58,657 nt of DNA from Hoeflea sp. (GCF_030682515.1 NZ_JAUXOD010000104.1:1-58657); one strand, 5' to 3'; counted from the stretch's first letter, positions 9,536 through 18,383 are shown. Notes: generated by a model from the sequence alone, not told the origin. Numbers and translations: made by a program.

Positions 9536-10273
9536 ATGGCCCAGACAGCCCAGCTTTACCGGATGGTGACGGACGAGCACATCTGCCCGTTCGGGCTCAA
9601 GTCCAAGGATCTGCTCAAACGCAAGGGCTTCGCGGTCGAGGACCATCCGCTCAAGACGCGCGAGGAAACCGACGCTTTCAAGCGCAAGCACGGGGTCGAC
9701 ACCACGCCGCAGACCTTCATCGACGGCACGAGGATCGGCGGGTTCGATGATCTGCAGGCGCATTTCGGCGAGGACAGGCATGACCCCGACGCCGTAAGCT
9801 ACCAGCCGGTGATCGCGATCTTTGCGGTCGCGGCGATGATGGCGCTGGCTGCCAGCTGGGCGGCGTTCGGCACGCCGGTCACGGTGCGCGCGGCCGAATG
9901 GTTCATCGCGTTTTCGATGTGCATCCTGGCGATCCAGAAGCTGCAGGACCTGGAGGCGTTCCAGACCATGTTCATCACCTATGACCTTCTGGCGATGCGG
10001 CAGCTCCGATACGCCAAGATCTACCCCTTCGGCGAGGCGCTGGCCGGCATCCTGATGATCTCGGGGGCACTCACCTGGATCTCGGCGCCGGTGGCGATGT
10101 TCATCGGCACGATCGGCGCAGCCTCCGTGATCAAGGCGGTCTATGTCGACCGGCGGGAGCTCACCTGCGCCTGCGTGGGCGGCACCAGCAAGGTGCCGCT
10201 GGGCTTCATCTCGCTCACAGAGAACCTGATGATGGGGGCAATGGCAGTGTGGATGCTCGCCAAGGGGATGTGA
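9536..10273 (+). CDS. Glutaredoxin-MauE/DoxX-like membrane fusion protein
   Basis: This is a 245-residue two-domain protein. Residues 1-80 are a glutaredoxin fold with the single-cysteine motif CPFG (C17), the TTPQTFIDG cis-proline loop and GGFDDLQAHF. Residues 85-245 have about four membrane segments and end in CACVGGTSKVPLGFISLTEN, typical of MauE-type proteins, which are related to DoxX and VKOR-like redox membrane proteins. The conserved CAC cysteines in the membrane domain could exchange electrons with C17. This suggests a one-piece thiol relay, for example for disulfide formation or reduction in periplasmic proteins. That is inference; no substrate is known here. Its neighbours are DUF305 and a small membrane protein. 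Confidence 0.82.
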   Translation: MAQTAQLYRMVTDEHICPFGLKSKDLLKRKGFAVEDHPLKTREETDAFKRKHGVDTTPQTFIDGTRIGGFDDLQAHFGEDRHDPDAVSYQPVIAIFAVAAMMALAASWAAFGTPVTVRAAEWFIAFSMCILAIQKLQDLEAFQTMFITYDLLAMRQLRYAKIYPFGEALAGILMISGALTWISAPVAMFIGTIGAASVIKAVYVDRRELTCACVGGTSKVPLGFISLTENLMMGAMAVWMLAKGM

Positions 10274-10359
10274 GCGGCAGAAGTCATCGCGGCCGACAGG
10301 CGCTGTTGCGGGAACCTAAGCGCCGACCCGGCGTTGGTCTGTCATTAAAGGAGAACACC

Positions 10360-10596
10360 ATGCGCACCCGAACCATGATTGCGGCGCTGATCTCGCTGCC
10401 CGTCAATGCGGTGATCTTCGGCGCCGGCGCGATCGCCGTGCTGTCGATCCCGGCACTCGCCGACCAGGCCAAGTATCTGCTTCCGGCGGTGATTGTCGGG
10501 GGCTTTCTCGCCACGTTCCCGGTCGCCTGGATCCTGGCGCCGCGCCTGCGCGCCCGGTTCCAGTATGGTCGGGCTCCGCGGAACGGCCAAGTCTGA
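10360..10596 (+). CDS. Small membrane protein, unknown function
   Basis: This is a 78-residue protein with two hydrophobic segments at about 5-27 and 37-58 and a basic C-terminus. The start at 10360 is chosen because AAAGGAG lies 6-12 bases upstream and the frame upstream of it is unconvincing. It follows the glutaredoxin-MauE gene by 86 bases and may be part of the same transcript. Small proteins of this kind often occur near copper or redox genes in alphaproteobacteria, but I do not recognise a named family. Confidence 0.6.
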   Translation: MRTRTMIAALISLPVNAVIFGAGAIAVLSIPALADQAKYLLPAVIVGGFLATFPVAWILAPRLRARFQYGRAPRNGQV

Positions 10597-10630
10597 CACA
10601 GCGGCATTTCCGCGCCTGCGACGCCCGGTG

Positions 10631-11893
10631 TCAGAGGCCGACCCACAGGCTTGCCCCGCCGGCCGCCAGGGCCGCGGCATGGACCGCGATGACCCTGAGG
10701 CCCAGCGCGGTCGTGCCCGCGACCAGTGAGAGAACGGCCTTGACCGCGGTGTTCACTGCCACGGCGATGAAGATCGCCAGCATTCCGGTCTCAGGCGACA
10801 GGTCGCTTCCGACCAGCCGCGCCATCGAAATGGTGAGCGCGTCGACATCGGTCAGGCCGGAGACTGCGGCCGCAGCATAGATGCCGGCCGTGCCAAGCCA
10901 CAGGCGGAGGTAATACACCCCCAGGAGAACCACCGTCAGCGCCGCGCCGAACAGCACGGCGGTCTTGAGCTCGAGCGGGTTGGTGATGCCTTCGACCTGC
11001 TCCTGGGACGCAAGATTGCCGCCTGAGACGACACGGATCAGCGCCGCCCCGATCAGACCGGTCGCGGCCATCGCCGCCATCGGGGGCAAAAGCAGCGCCA
11101 ACAGCGCGGGCTCGAACACCCCGACCAGGACAAGGATGCGCAGAAACGTGATGGCGCCCGCGACGACGATTCCCGCAGCGGCGACCGACACCAGCGCCGG
11201 ACGCTGCCGCGCCATGCGCGCAAGCACCAGGGTTGTCGAGGTCGAGGAGGCAAGGCCGCCGAAGAACCCGGTCATCAGGATGCCAAGGCCTGCGCCGGCC
11301 AGCCTTATGCCGAGATAGCCCAGGAACGACAGGCCCGCCACGACGACGACCGCCCACCAGATCTCATAGGGATTGAGGGTTCCGCCGGGTCCGTAGCCCT
11401 GGTCGGGGAGCAGCGGCAGGACGACGACCGAGATCAGCCCGAGCTTGAACACCGCCTCGAGTTCAAGCTGATCCATGCGGGCGATCCAGCCGTGAAGACG
11501 GGCCTTCATGTTCAGGAGAAACCCCGCGACGACAGCGCCTGCGGCCACCGGCGCCATCTCTCCAAGCACCGAGGCTGCGCCCAGCACAAAGGTCAGCAAG
11601 AGCGCGATCTCGGTGGTCAGGCCGATGTCCGTGCCGGCCTTCACCTGGCCAAAATAGCTGATGGCCAGCATGACGCCGAGCGCGGCCAGGGCGACGGCAA
11701 GCACGGTGGGCGAGGTGACCGCGGCCAGCCAGGCCGAGACCCCGCCCATCAGCGCCGTCAAGGCGAAGGTGCGGATCCCGGCGACCCGCCCGCCTTCGGA
11801 CTGCTCACGCCCGTGCCAGCCGCGCTCGAGTCCGAACAGCAGCCCGATGGCGAGCGCCAGGCCAAGACGCGCGAAGATTTCCGTTTCACCCAT
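10631..11893 (-). CDS. MgtC/SapB-DUF4010 family membrane protein
   Basis: A 420-residue integral membrane protein. The N-terminal ~130 residues are MgtC/SapB-like, beginning with GLALAIGLLFGLERGW and RTFALTALMGG. The rest is the DUF4010 domain, with about ten further membrane segments and the motif GGLASSTSTT. MgtC-like proteins are linked to magnesium limitation and virulence in other bacteria, but members with DUF4010 have no settled function. The start at 11893 is preferred over the open frame to 12238, since the upstream 115 residues are low-complexity Pro/Arg/Ala with no homology. It is divergent from the lipoprotein metallo-hydrolase gene at 12094. Confidence 0.88.
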   Translation of the reverse strand: MGETEIFARLGLALAIGLLFGLERGWHGREQSEGGRVAGIRTFALTALMGGVSAWLAAVTSPTVLAVALAALGVMLAISYFGQVKAGTDIGLTTEIALLLTFVLGAASVLGEMAPVAAGAVVAGFLLNMKARLHGWIARMDQLELEAVFKLGLISVVVLPLLPDQGYGPGGTLNPYEIWWAVVVVAGLSFLGYLGIRLAGAGLGILMTGFFGGLASSTSTTLVLARMARQRPALVSVAAAGIVVAGAITFLRILVLVGVFEPALLALLLPPMAAMAATGLIGAALIRVVSGGNLASQEQVEGITNPLELKTAVLFGAALTVVLLGVYYLRLWLGTAGIYAAAAVSGLTDVDALTISMARLVGSDLSPETGMLAIFIAVAVNTAVKAVLSLVAGTTALGLRVIAVHAAALAAGGASLWVGL

Positions 11894-12093
11894 TGGACCA
11901 TGATGGTGGATTTCAGCAGCGGGCGCCAGCGTCCTGTCCGTCCGTCCGCACCGAATAGGACCGTCAGGCGTCCTGCCTGTGGCGAGATGTCGAAGCGGGG
12001 CAGGACCGGCGGGCCGGGCCATGCGCAAAAGGGCTTGATCGGTGCTTGGGATGGCGGCAGGGTGGGATAGGGATCCGGAGCGGGGAATGTGTG

Positions 12094-13140
12094 ATGGCGG
12101 CACCGGGTGACAGGACGAACCGGCGGGCCGGCCCGCGATGGCGGGCGATGCTGGCGTCCCTGGTGCTTGCGCCGGCGATGCTCGTCGGCTGCGCGACGGG
12201 CGAGGAGGGGCCGGGCGGCGCCTCGGTGCTGGCCCCATCGATGAGAGCTATCGCACTGGCGCGCCATCATGTCGATCTGGCCCTCGGACGACACGCCCGG
12301 AACCTGGGCGCCGGGGCCGAGATCCTGCCGGGCGCCGCGGCCAGCGTGGGCCGCGCCTGCAGCGGCAGCCGGCCATCCGTGACCTGGCTCGGCCACTCCT
12401 CGGCCCTCATTCACATCGGCGGGCGCTGCCTTCTCACCGATCCGGTGCTGGAAGCCAACAGATCAGTGGCAAGCCCCCTGCCCCAAAGGCTGGTCGAGAT
12501 CCCTCTCCGCGTCGAGGACCTGCCGGAGATCGATGCAATCATCCTGTCCCATGGCGATTTCGACCACCTGCACATGCCGACGCTCCGGGCGCTGATCCGC
12601 AGGTTTCCGGATGTCGAGGTGCTGGTGCCTCCCGGATCGGCGGGGCCGGTGGCGCTCGGCCGGCTTCCGCAGGTGATCCAGTCCCGTCTCGGACAGGCGC
12701 TCCATAGGCATGGCCTCACCATCACCGCCGAACGCGCCCACCACGGGACCCGGCGCAACCTCGCCGCGCTCAGGACCGGCGAGGCGTTTTCCTGGGTGGT
12801 GACGGACGGGCGCACGCGGATCCTGTTCATCGGCGACACCGCCTACGGACCCGCATTCAAGGAGATCTTCGGACGGCACGGCGCAATCGACCTGCTGCTG
12901 GTGCCGATCGGCGCCCATGAACCGAGGGATCTGGTGGCCAATGACCATGTCAATCCCGAGGAGGCGGTGCAGATCGCGCGCGATGTGCAGGCGCGGCTGG
13001 CGATCGGCATCCACTGGGGCACCTTCGCGCTGTCGCCCGACCGGCCCGACGAGGCCGCGCGCCGGTTCAAAGAGGCCGGGCGCGGGAGCGGCGTGACCGC
13101 GCGGGTGCTGCCGATCGGAGCCACGGTTGCGGTTCCCTGA
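12094..13140 (+). CDS. Metallo-beta-lactamase fold hydrolase, probable lipoprotein
   Basis: A 348-residue protein of the Lactamase_B_2 group (UlaG/NAPE-PLD-like). The zinc ligands appear in SHGDFDHLHMP, in a later GDTAY and in GIHWGTF. The N-terminus has basic residues, a hydrophobic core and the lipobox LVGC with Cys33, so the mature protein is probably anchored in the inner or outer membrane. ATG at 12094 is chosen; GTG at 12091 is an equally placed alternative, and the longer frame from TTG at 12046 would spoil the signal peptide. NAPE-PLD-like hydrolases act on N-acyl phospholipids or other phosphodiesters; the substrate here is unknown. It overlaps no neighbour and is followed 57 bases later by an alcohol dehydrogenase. 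Confidence 0.85.
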   Translation: MAAPGDRTNRRAGPRWRAMLASLVLAPAMLVGCATGEEGPGGASVLAPSMRAIALARHHVDLALGRHARNLGAGAEILPGAAASVGRACSGSRPSVTWLGHSSALIHIGGRCLLTDPVLEANRSVASPLPQRLVEIPLRVEDLPEIDAIILSHGDFDHLHMPTLRALIRRFPDVEVLVPPGSAGPVALGRLPQVIQSRLGQALHRHGLTITAERAHHGTRRNLAALRTGEAFSWVVTDGRTRILFIGDTAYGPAFKEIFGRHGAIDLLLVPIGAHEPRDLVANDHVNPEEAVQIARDVQARLAIGIHWGTFALSPDRPDEAARRFKEAGRGSGVTARVLPIGATVAVP

Positions 13141-13197
13141 AACGGCGAGCCAGTGTAAACCCATCTTCCCTCAAGCCTCGCACCCCGGAACTCAGCC

Positions 13198-14232
13198 ATG
13201 AAAGCCGTTCTCTACGAAGCCTTTTCCACGCCGCCGCAGATCGTCACCCTGCCCGATCCGGCGCCCGAGCCGGATGGCGTCGTGGTGCGGGTGGGGGCGA
13301 CGGGCGTGTGCCGCAGCGACTGGCACGGCTGGGTCGGCCATGATCCCGACATCGCGCTGCCGCATGTGCCGGGCCATGAGCTTGCGGGCACCATCGAGGC
13401 GGTGGGCCGGCATGTGACACGCTGGAAAGTGGGCCAGCGGGTGACGGTGCCGTTCGTCGGCGGCTGCGGCGCCTGCCCGGAATGCCATGCCGGGCACCAG
13501 CAGGTGTGCGACCACCAGTTCCAGCCCGGCTTCACCCATTGGGGATCGTTTGCGGAATTCGTGTCGATCCACCGGGCCGATCTCAACCTGGTGGCGCTGC
13601 CCGACAGCCTCAATTTCGCCACCGCCGCAAGCCTCGGCTGCCGCTTCGTCACCTCGTTCCGCGCCGTCGTCGACCAGGCCCGGACAACGCCCGGGCAATG
13701 GGTGGCGGTGCATGGCTGCGGCGGGGTCGGGCTGTCGGCGATCATGATCGCGCGCGCGCTGGGCGCGCAGGTGGTGGCAGTGGACATTTCCGACCGGGCG
13801 CTGGGGCTCGCCCGCGCTCTGGGTGCTGTGGCCACGATCAATGCGCGGCAGGTGGACGACGTGGCGGGCGCTATCCGCGACCTGACCCGGGGCGGCGCGC
13901 ATGTCTCGCTTGACGCGCTCGGCTCGGTCGTCACTTGCGTCAATTCGATCAACTCCCTGCGCAAGCGCGGCCGCCACATCCAGGTCGGGCTGATGCCGGA
14001 CACGGCTCCGCCGGTGCCGATGGGGCGGGTGATCAGCCACGAGCTCGAAATTCTCGGCAGCCACGGCATGCAGGCGCACCGCTATGGCGCGATGCTGGCC
14101 ATGATCGAGGCGGGAACCCTGAAGCCCGAGCTTCTGGTGGGGCAGAAGATCACGCTCGCCCAGTCGATCGACGCGCTGATGGGCATGGACCGGTTCGAGG
14201 GCGTCGGCGTGACGGTGGTGACGGAGTTCTGA
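13198..14232 (+). CDS. Zinc-dependent alcohol dehydrogenase family protein
   Basis: A 344-residue medium-chain dehydrogenase. The catalytic zinc ligands are C38 in GVCRSDWHG and H60-E61 in GHE. The structural zinc cysteines are C90, C93, C96 and C104. A Rossmann NAD-binding segment has [19 protein letters not shown] followed by VAVDIS, where the acidic residue suggests NAD rather than NADP. The upstream neighbour is the metallo-hydrolase on the same strand. The substrate (an alcohol, polyol or aldehyde) cannot be told from sequence. Length and motifs are normal and no defect is seen. Confidence 0.92.
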   Translation: MKAVLYEAFSTPPQIVTLPDPAPEPDGVVVRVGATGVCRSDWHGWVGHDPDIALPHVPGHELAGTIEAVGRHVTRWKVGQRVTVPFVGGCGACPECHAGHQQVCDHQFQPGFTHWGSFAEFVSIHRADLNLVALPDSLNFATAASLGCRFVTSFRAVVDQARTTPGQWVAVHGCGGVGLSAIMIARALGAQVVAVDISDRALGLARALGAVATINARQVDDVAGAIRDLTRGGAHVSLDALGSVVTCVNSINSLRKRGRHIQVGLMPDTAPPVPMGRVISHELEILGSHGMQAHRYGAMLAMIEAGTLKPELLVGQKITLAQSIDALMGMDRFEGVGVTVVTEF

Positions 14233-14375
14233 GGCGAGGTAGCCAAGGCGCTATAAGGAAAAGACCCCTCCCCAACCGGGCGAACCGGGCCTTGCCCGTC
14301 CCTCGGTCCAGATGTGGGCGCGGGCCATCCGCGCCGTCATCCGGGGCGCGGATGGCGGCGGTATCGGGGTCAGGA

Positions 14376-14657
14376 TCAGAGCAGGATGATGCTGGAATGG
14401 CCGCCCGCCCTGCGCAGGGCGTGGACAGCGGCAAGCTCGGGATCGCTGATCCAGGCAAGGGCCGCGTCGCGGTCGGGGAAGGCCAGCAGCGCCGCCATGT
14501 CGGGCAGGTCGGGACCACCTTCGAGCACGTCGAGCTTGGCCGAGGCCTGGAGCACCGAACCGCCGTGGCGAGCCAGCGCCGCAGCGGCCTTTTCGCGATA
14601 GGCGGCCAGGGTCTCCGGCGCGGTGATCTTCATGGTGACGATGGCGTGGGTGGTCAT
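14376..14657 (-). CDS. DUF1330 family protein
   Basis: A 93-residue protein of the small dimeric alpha/beta barrel type, with AIVTMKITAPETLAAYREKAAAAL near the start and LLAFPDRDAALAWISDPELAAVHALRR later. These are typical of DUF1330 (EthD/ABM-like) proteins of unknown activity. The start at 14657 has AAAGGACC upstream and gives the normal length. It is divergent from a LysR-type gene across a 102-base gap that holds a perfect palindrome, so the LysR protein is the probable regulator. Function is not known. Confidence 0.82.
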   Translation of the reverse strand: MTTHAIVTMKITAPETLAAYREKAAAALARHGGSVLQASAKLDVLEGGPDLPDMAALLAFPDRDAALAWISDPELAAVHALRRAGGHSSIILL

Positions 14658-14739
14658 GGTTGAGGTCCTTTGCGTGATCAAGGACACCGGATTAGCTCGC
14701 GCCAACCTGTTCGAAAACCGGCGACAGGTGCACAATGCC

Positions 14740-14755
14740 TGTGCAATATTGCACA
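14740..14755. promoter_or_regulatory. Perfect 16-base palindrome, probable LysR operator
   Basis: TGTGCAATATTGCACA is an exact palindrome 4 bases upstream of the LysR gene start and 82 bases upstream of the divergent DUF1330 start. A partial copy, GTGCACAATGCC, precedes it at about 14728. Its T-N-A ends and AT-rich centre fit LysR-type sites. Binding here would block the LysR gene itself and could regulate DUF1330. The assignment is inferred from position and symmetry. Confidence 0.55.
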
Positions 14756-14759
14756 GATG

Positions 14760-15641
14760 ATGATTGACTGGAGTGATTTGAGATATGTGCTTGAGACGGT
14801 GCGCCATGGCGGTCTGAGCGGTGCCGCACGGGCGCTGCAGGTCAACCATGCGACCGTGGCGCGGCGGATTGCGGCGGCGGAAAAGGCCTGCGGGGCGGTG
14901 CTGTTCGACCGGCTGCCGGGCGGCTATGCGCCAACGCAGGCGGGGATGGAGGCGGCTCGGGCGGCCGAGAGCATGGAAGCCGCCAGCGCCAAGCTCGACC
15001 TGTCGATCGCGGCGCGCGACCAGCGGCTGAGCGGCCCGCTCACGGTGACCGCGCCACAGCTTATCGTCGAGCGGGTGCTGGCGTCGATCCTGGCCGACTT
15101 CCATGCCGCGCATCCGCACATCGAGCTGACGCTGCTTTCCTCCAACGAGACGCTGAACCTGTCGCAGCGGCAGGCCGACGTGGCGATCCGGATCTCCGAC
15201 AGCCCGTTGGAGACGCTGGTGGGATCAAAGGTGTCCGAGCAGCGCGCCGCTGTCTATGTCAGCCATGCCTATGCGGAGCGCCTGAAAGCCGATCCGCGTC
15301 CGCCGCTCGACTGGATCCGGTTCTCGCATTGGTCAGGCCCGCCGATGGATCTGGGTCTGTCCTGGCCGGAGCGCCGGATCGCGCTCACCGTCGACGACAT
15401 GATCGCCGCGATCGGCGCGGTGCGGGCCGGGATCGGCGCGACAAGGATGCCGTGTTTTCTGGGCGAAACCGACCCGGCGCTGACCCGGCTGCCGGATGTC
15501 GGGCTGTTTGCCTATCCCGGCATCTGGGTGCTCACCCACCGCGACCTGCAGCGGGTCCGGCGGGTCGAGACTTTCATGGAGTTTGCCGCCGCCCGGCTGC
15601 GCCAGTTGCGGCAGACATTTCTCGGCGATCCGCAGGCATGA
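14760..15641 (+). CDS. LysR family transcriptional regulator
   Basis: A 293-residue regulator. The N-terminal winged helix-turn-helix spans about 2-60 (WSDLRYVLETVRHGGLSGAARALQVNHATVARRIAAAEK), followed by a substrate-binding domain. Start codons at 14757 and 14760 (ATGATG) both fit; the frame upstream to 14670 is rejected because it would run through the palindrome and lacks conservation. The protein probably binds the palindrome at 14740-14755, repressing itself and controlling the divergent DUF1330 gene. The inducer is unknown. Confidence 0.9.
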   Translation: MIDWSDLRYVLETVRHGGLSGAARALQVNHATVARRIAAAEKACGAVLFDRLPGGYAPTQAGMEAARAAESMEAASAKLDLSIAARDQRLSGPLTVTAPQLIVERVLASILADFHAAHPHIELTLLSSNETLNLSQRQADVAIRISDSPLETLVGSKVSEQRAAVYVSHAYAERLKADPRPPLDWIRFSHWSGPPMDLGLSWPERRIALTVDDMIAAIGAVRAGIGATRMPCFLGETDPALTRLPDVGLFAYPGIWVLTHRDLQRVRRVETFMEFAAARLRQLRQTFLGDPQA

Positions 15642-15665
15642 GAGCGGGGTCGCCAAGCCGGAACC

Positions 15666-17054
15666 TTACGCCGCGACCTCGGCGTTGAGGCGGGCGAGGC
15701 CGGATTTGAGGGCCTGGATGCAGGCGGGGTCGAAGGCCGTGCCGGCATCGGCGTCGAGGATGGCCAGCGCCTTCGAGATCGGCATGGCGCCGCGGTAGGG
15801 GCGTTCGGCGGAGAGCGCGTCGAAGACATCGGCCACCGTGAGGATGCGGGCTTCCAGACAGATCTCGTCGCCCTTCAGCCCATAGGGATAGCCCTTGCCG
15901 TCGAGCCGCTCGTGGTGGGCGGCGGCGACCGGGGCGATGTCGGCGAAGGCCTCGGCGCGGTTGAGGATCGCCTCGCTCAGCGCCGGGTGTCGCCGGATCG
16001 ATGTCCACTCGCCCTCGTCGGGCTTGCCGGGCTTGTCGAGCACCTGGTTGGAGACGCCGAGCTTGCCCAGGTCATGCAGCAGGGCCGCGCGCCGGAGCCA
16101 GCGACGGTGGGCGGGACCCAGCCCCATCTCCTCGGCGATCATGTCGGTGTAGAGCGTGACGCGGTTGGAATGGTCGGCGGTGAACGGGCTCTTGGCGTCG
16201 ACCACATCGGAGAAGGCGGCGGCGATGTCGTCGAGATAGTCCTCGTCGACCGGCTCCGACTGCAGCGCCGGCTTCATGGCGAAGACACGGGCGCCGAGGC
16301 CGGGCGAGGCGAGCGCGGACCAGAAATCGGGGTCGGACTGGGCGGTGGCGAAGGCCGCCACGAGCGAAGGATCGAACCAGGCGCCGGAACGCGCCTCGAT
16401 CTCGCGCAGCGCCGCCGCCGGGCCGCTTTCTGTGCGGAAGACATCAATCACCTGGGCCATCAGCGCGATCCGCGAGTTGAGCGGAATCTCGGCCCCCTTC
16501 AGGCCCTCGGGCTTGCCGGAGCCATCCCAGTGCTCGTCGAGCGAGCGGATGCCATCCTGCACGACTTCTGAAAAGCGCATGCGGGCGGCAATGTCGGCGC
16601 CGCGGTGGCAGCGGGTCTCGATCAGGCTGCGCGAGATCTCGCCGCCGTTCTGCAGGATGTTGACGATGGCGCGGATGCGCTCGGAGAGCCCCGATTCGAG
16701 CCCGGTCCTGGCGAAGACGAAGCGCAGCGCCGAGGACAGGCTGCCGTCGATGGTCTTGAAATCGCGCTTGAAGGAAATGTCGTCGGCAAGATAGAGCTCG
16801 CAGATCCGCGCGGCGTTGCTCGAGCAGCCGAGATCCTTGAGCAGAAGGGTGAAATAGAGATCCTTGAGCTCCCGATCGGGCAGGCCCAGCGCCTCGCCGA
16901 TGCGGGCGCCGATCCAGGCGCAGCGGATGCAGTGGCCCTCGGGCTGGCCCTCGGTCATGTCGAGCGCATGGCTGAGCGCGCCCAGAAGGTCGGCCAGCCT
17001 GAAGGTTGCGGGGCGGTTGGCCCGGGCAAGGGTCAGGTACAGGCTCGAGCTCAT
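15666..17054 (-). CDS. Tandem HD-GYP domain protein (putative cyclic-di-GMP phosphodiesterase)
   Basis: A 462-residue cytosolic protein with two HD-GYP-like halves. The first (about 15-225) is degenerate: it reads GHCIRCAWIG, KDLG in place of HD, and DEHWDGSGKPEGL in place of HHE-GYP. The second (about 280-455) is intact, with DHSNRVTLY, LLHDLGKLGV, HHERLDGKGYPYGL and DVFDALSAERPYR. Intact HD-GYP domains hydrolyse cyclic-di-GMP, or sometimes other cyclic dinucleotides. The first half may serve dimerisation or ligand sensing. There is no receiver or membrane domain. It converges with the LysR gene; 15642-15665 is the only gap. Confidence 0.88.
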   Translation of the reverse strand: MSSSLYLTLARANRPATFRLADLLGALSHALDMTEGQPEGHCIRCAWIGARIGEALGLPDRELKDLYFTLLLKDLGCSSNAARICELYLADDISFKRDFKTIDGSLSSALRFVFARTGLESGLSERIRAIVNILQNGGEISRSLIETRCHRGADIAARMRFSEVVQDGIRSLDEHWDGSGKPEGLKGAEIPLNSRIALMAQVIDVFRTESGPAAALREIEARSGAWFDPSLVAAFATAQSDPDFWSALASPGLGARVFAMKPALQSEPVDEDYLDDIAAAFSDVVDAKSPFTADHSNRVTLYTDMIAEEMGLGPAHRRWLRRAALLHDLGKLGVSNQVLDKPGKPDEGEWTSIRRHPALSEAILNRAEAFADIAPVAAAHHERLDGKGYPYGLKGDEICLEARILTVADVFDALSAERPYRGAMPISKALAILDADAGTAFDPACIQALKSGLARLNAEVAA

Positions 17055-17263
17055 CGTGGCGTCTCCGGTTTGCGCTCCGGTCTATCAGGCGCGGCTTAAG
17101 AAGGGTTTACCGGGGCGGTCTCGCCCAGATCGCTGGGTCCGGCTGTTCTGGGCCGGGCGCCGGCAGATCTTCGGGACAGGCCCGAGGATAACGACGGAGA
17201 GGGCCGAGCATGACGCGCCGGCGGCACGCCGCTTGACGGCCACACAGAAACCGCATATCCCTT

Positions 17264-17284
17264 ATATGAGAAACTGTCTCATAT
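17264..17284. promoter_or_regulatory. Inverted repeat upstream of the XRE-cupin gene, probable operator
   Basis: Two exact 8-base arms, ATATGAGA (17264-17271) and TCTCATAT (17277-17284), flank the 5-base spacer AACTG and end 11 bases before the GTG start. A TTGACG box at 17233-17238 could be a -35 element. The position over the start region suggests autorepression by the XRE-cupin protein. The low-GC patch stands out in a high-GC background. Confidence 0.55.
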
Positions 17285-17295
17285 TGGGGAATATC

Positions 17296-17847
17296 GTGCC
17301 ATCGACCTTGAATGACAGGCTGGCGGAACGGCTCAGGCAGATCCGGGTGGCGCGGGGCTGGTCGCTCGAGGTTCTGGCGGAGAAGAGCTCCGTCAGCCGC
17401 TCGACGCTGTCGCGGATCGAAAACGGCGAGGTCAGCCCGACGGCGGAGACGCTGGGCAGCCTGTCGAGCGTCTACCAGATGAGCATCTCGCAGTTACTGG
17501 CGCCGGTCGAGACGCCGTTCCAGCCCCTGGTGCGGCGCGCCGACCAGACAGAATGGCATGATACCGAGAACGGATTTTCGCGCCGCATCGTGTCGCCGCC
17601 GAGCGGCGGGCTGTCGGCGGAAGTGGTGGGCTGCACGCTTGCCGCCAACCAGCGGATTTCCTATGCGGCGCCGTCCGTGCCGGGGCACGAACACCATCTA
17701 GTGCTCCTGAGCGGGATCCTGGCGGTGACCATCGGCGACGAGACGAAGGTGCTCGAGGCGGGCGACTGCCTGCGCTACCAGCTCTTTGGCCCGTCGCGTT
17801 TCCAGACCGGGGACCAGCCGGCCACATATCTGATCGTTCTTGTCTGA
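17296..17847 (+). CDS. XRE family regulator with cupin domain
   Basis: A 183-residue regulator. An XRE helix-turn-helix lies at about 7-62 (LRQIRVARGWSLEVLAEKSSVSRSTLSRIENGEVSPTAETL) and a C-terminal cupin_2 barrel at about 105-180 (GHEHHLVLLSGILAVTIGD, LEAGDCLRY). This architecture is common for regulators whose cupin senses a small molecule. The GTG at 17296 is chosen since it precedes the conserved start and follows the palindrome; the frame upstream to 16864 overlaps the HD-GYP gene antisense and is spurious. A GNAT gene starts 8 bases after its stop and a DMT transporter gene overlaps that, forming a three-gene operon. Confidence 0.88.
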   Translation: MPSTLNDRLAERLRQIRVARGWSLEVLAEKSSVSRSTLSRIENGEVSPTAETLGSLSSVYQMSISQLLAPVETPFQPLVRRADQTEWHDTENGFSRRIVSPPSGGLSAEVVGCTLAANQRISYAAPSVPGHEHHLVLLSGILAVTIGDETKVLEAGDCLRYQLFGPSRFQTGDQPATYLIVLV

Positions 17848-17855
17848 GGCCGCCG

Positions 17856-18383
17856 ATGACCCGCATTGCCATTCATGCCCTTGCCGCCGATGAGCTTGAC
17901 GCCCAGGCCGAGGCCCTCGCCCGGATCATGGCGGAGACCGTCTCGGACGGGGCGGCGATCGGCTACATGCAGCCGTTCTCGCCCGACGACGGGCTCGCGT
18001 TCTTCACCGCCCAGGTCTTCCCCGAGGTGCGCGCCGGGCGGCGCAGCCTGCTCATGGCCACGCTGGACGGCGTGCCTGCGGGATCGGTGCAGCTGATCAC
18101 ATCGCTGCCGCCCAACCAGCCGCACCGTTGCGAAGTGGCCAAGATGATGGTGGCGCCAGCCGCCCGCAGACAAGGCATCGGCCGGGCGCTGATGCAGGCT
18201 CTCGACACGCGGGCGCGGGCCGCGGGCAAGAGCCTGGTCACGCTTGACACCCGCACCGGCGACAAGGCCGAGCCGCTCTACCGCGCAGCCGGGTTCGAGA
18301 TCGCGGGCGTCATCCCCGGCTTCGCGCTCGATCCCGACGGCCAGGCGCTGCACGCCACCACATACATGTACAAGACGCTGTGA
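17856..18383 (+). CDS. GNAT family N-acetyltransferase
   Basis: A 175-residue acetyltransferase. The acetyl-CoA loop reads VAPAARRQGIGRALM (motif A, RRQGIG), and the end ATTYMYKTL closes the fold. It would move an acetyl group from acetyl-CoA to an amine; the acceptor is unknown. It is the second gene of the XRE-cupin operon, and its TGA stop overlaps the GTG start of the DMT transporter (18380-18383). The regulator-acetyltransferase-transporter set resembles a small detoxification or resistance cassette, which is inference from context only. Confidence 0.87.
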   Translation: MTRIAIHALAADELDAQAEALARIMAETVSDGAAIGYMQPFSPDDGLAFFTAQVFPEVRAGRRSLLMATLDGVPAGSVQLITSLPPNQPHRCEVAKMMVAPAARRQGIGRALMQALDTRARAAGKSLVTLDTRTGDKAEPLYRAAGFEIAGVIPGFALDPDGQALHATTYMYKTL

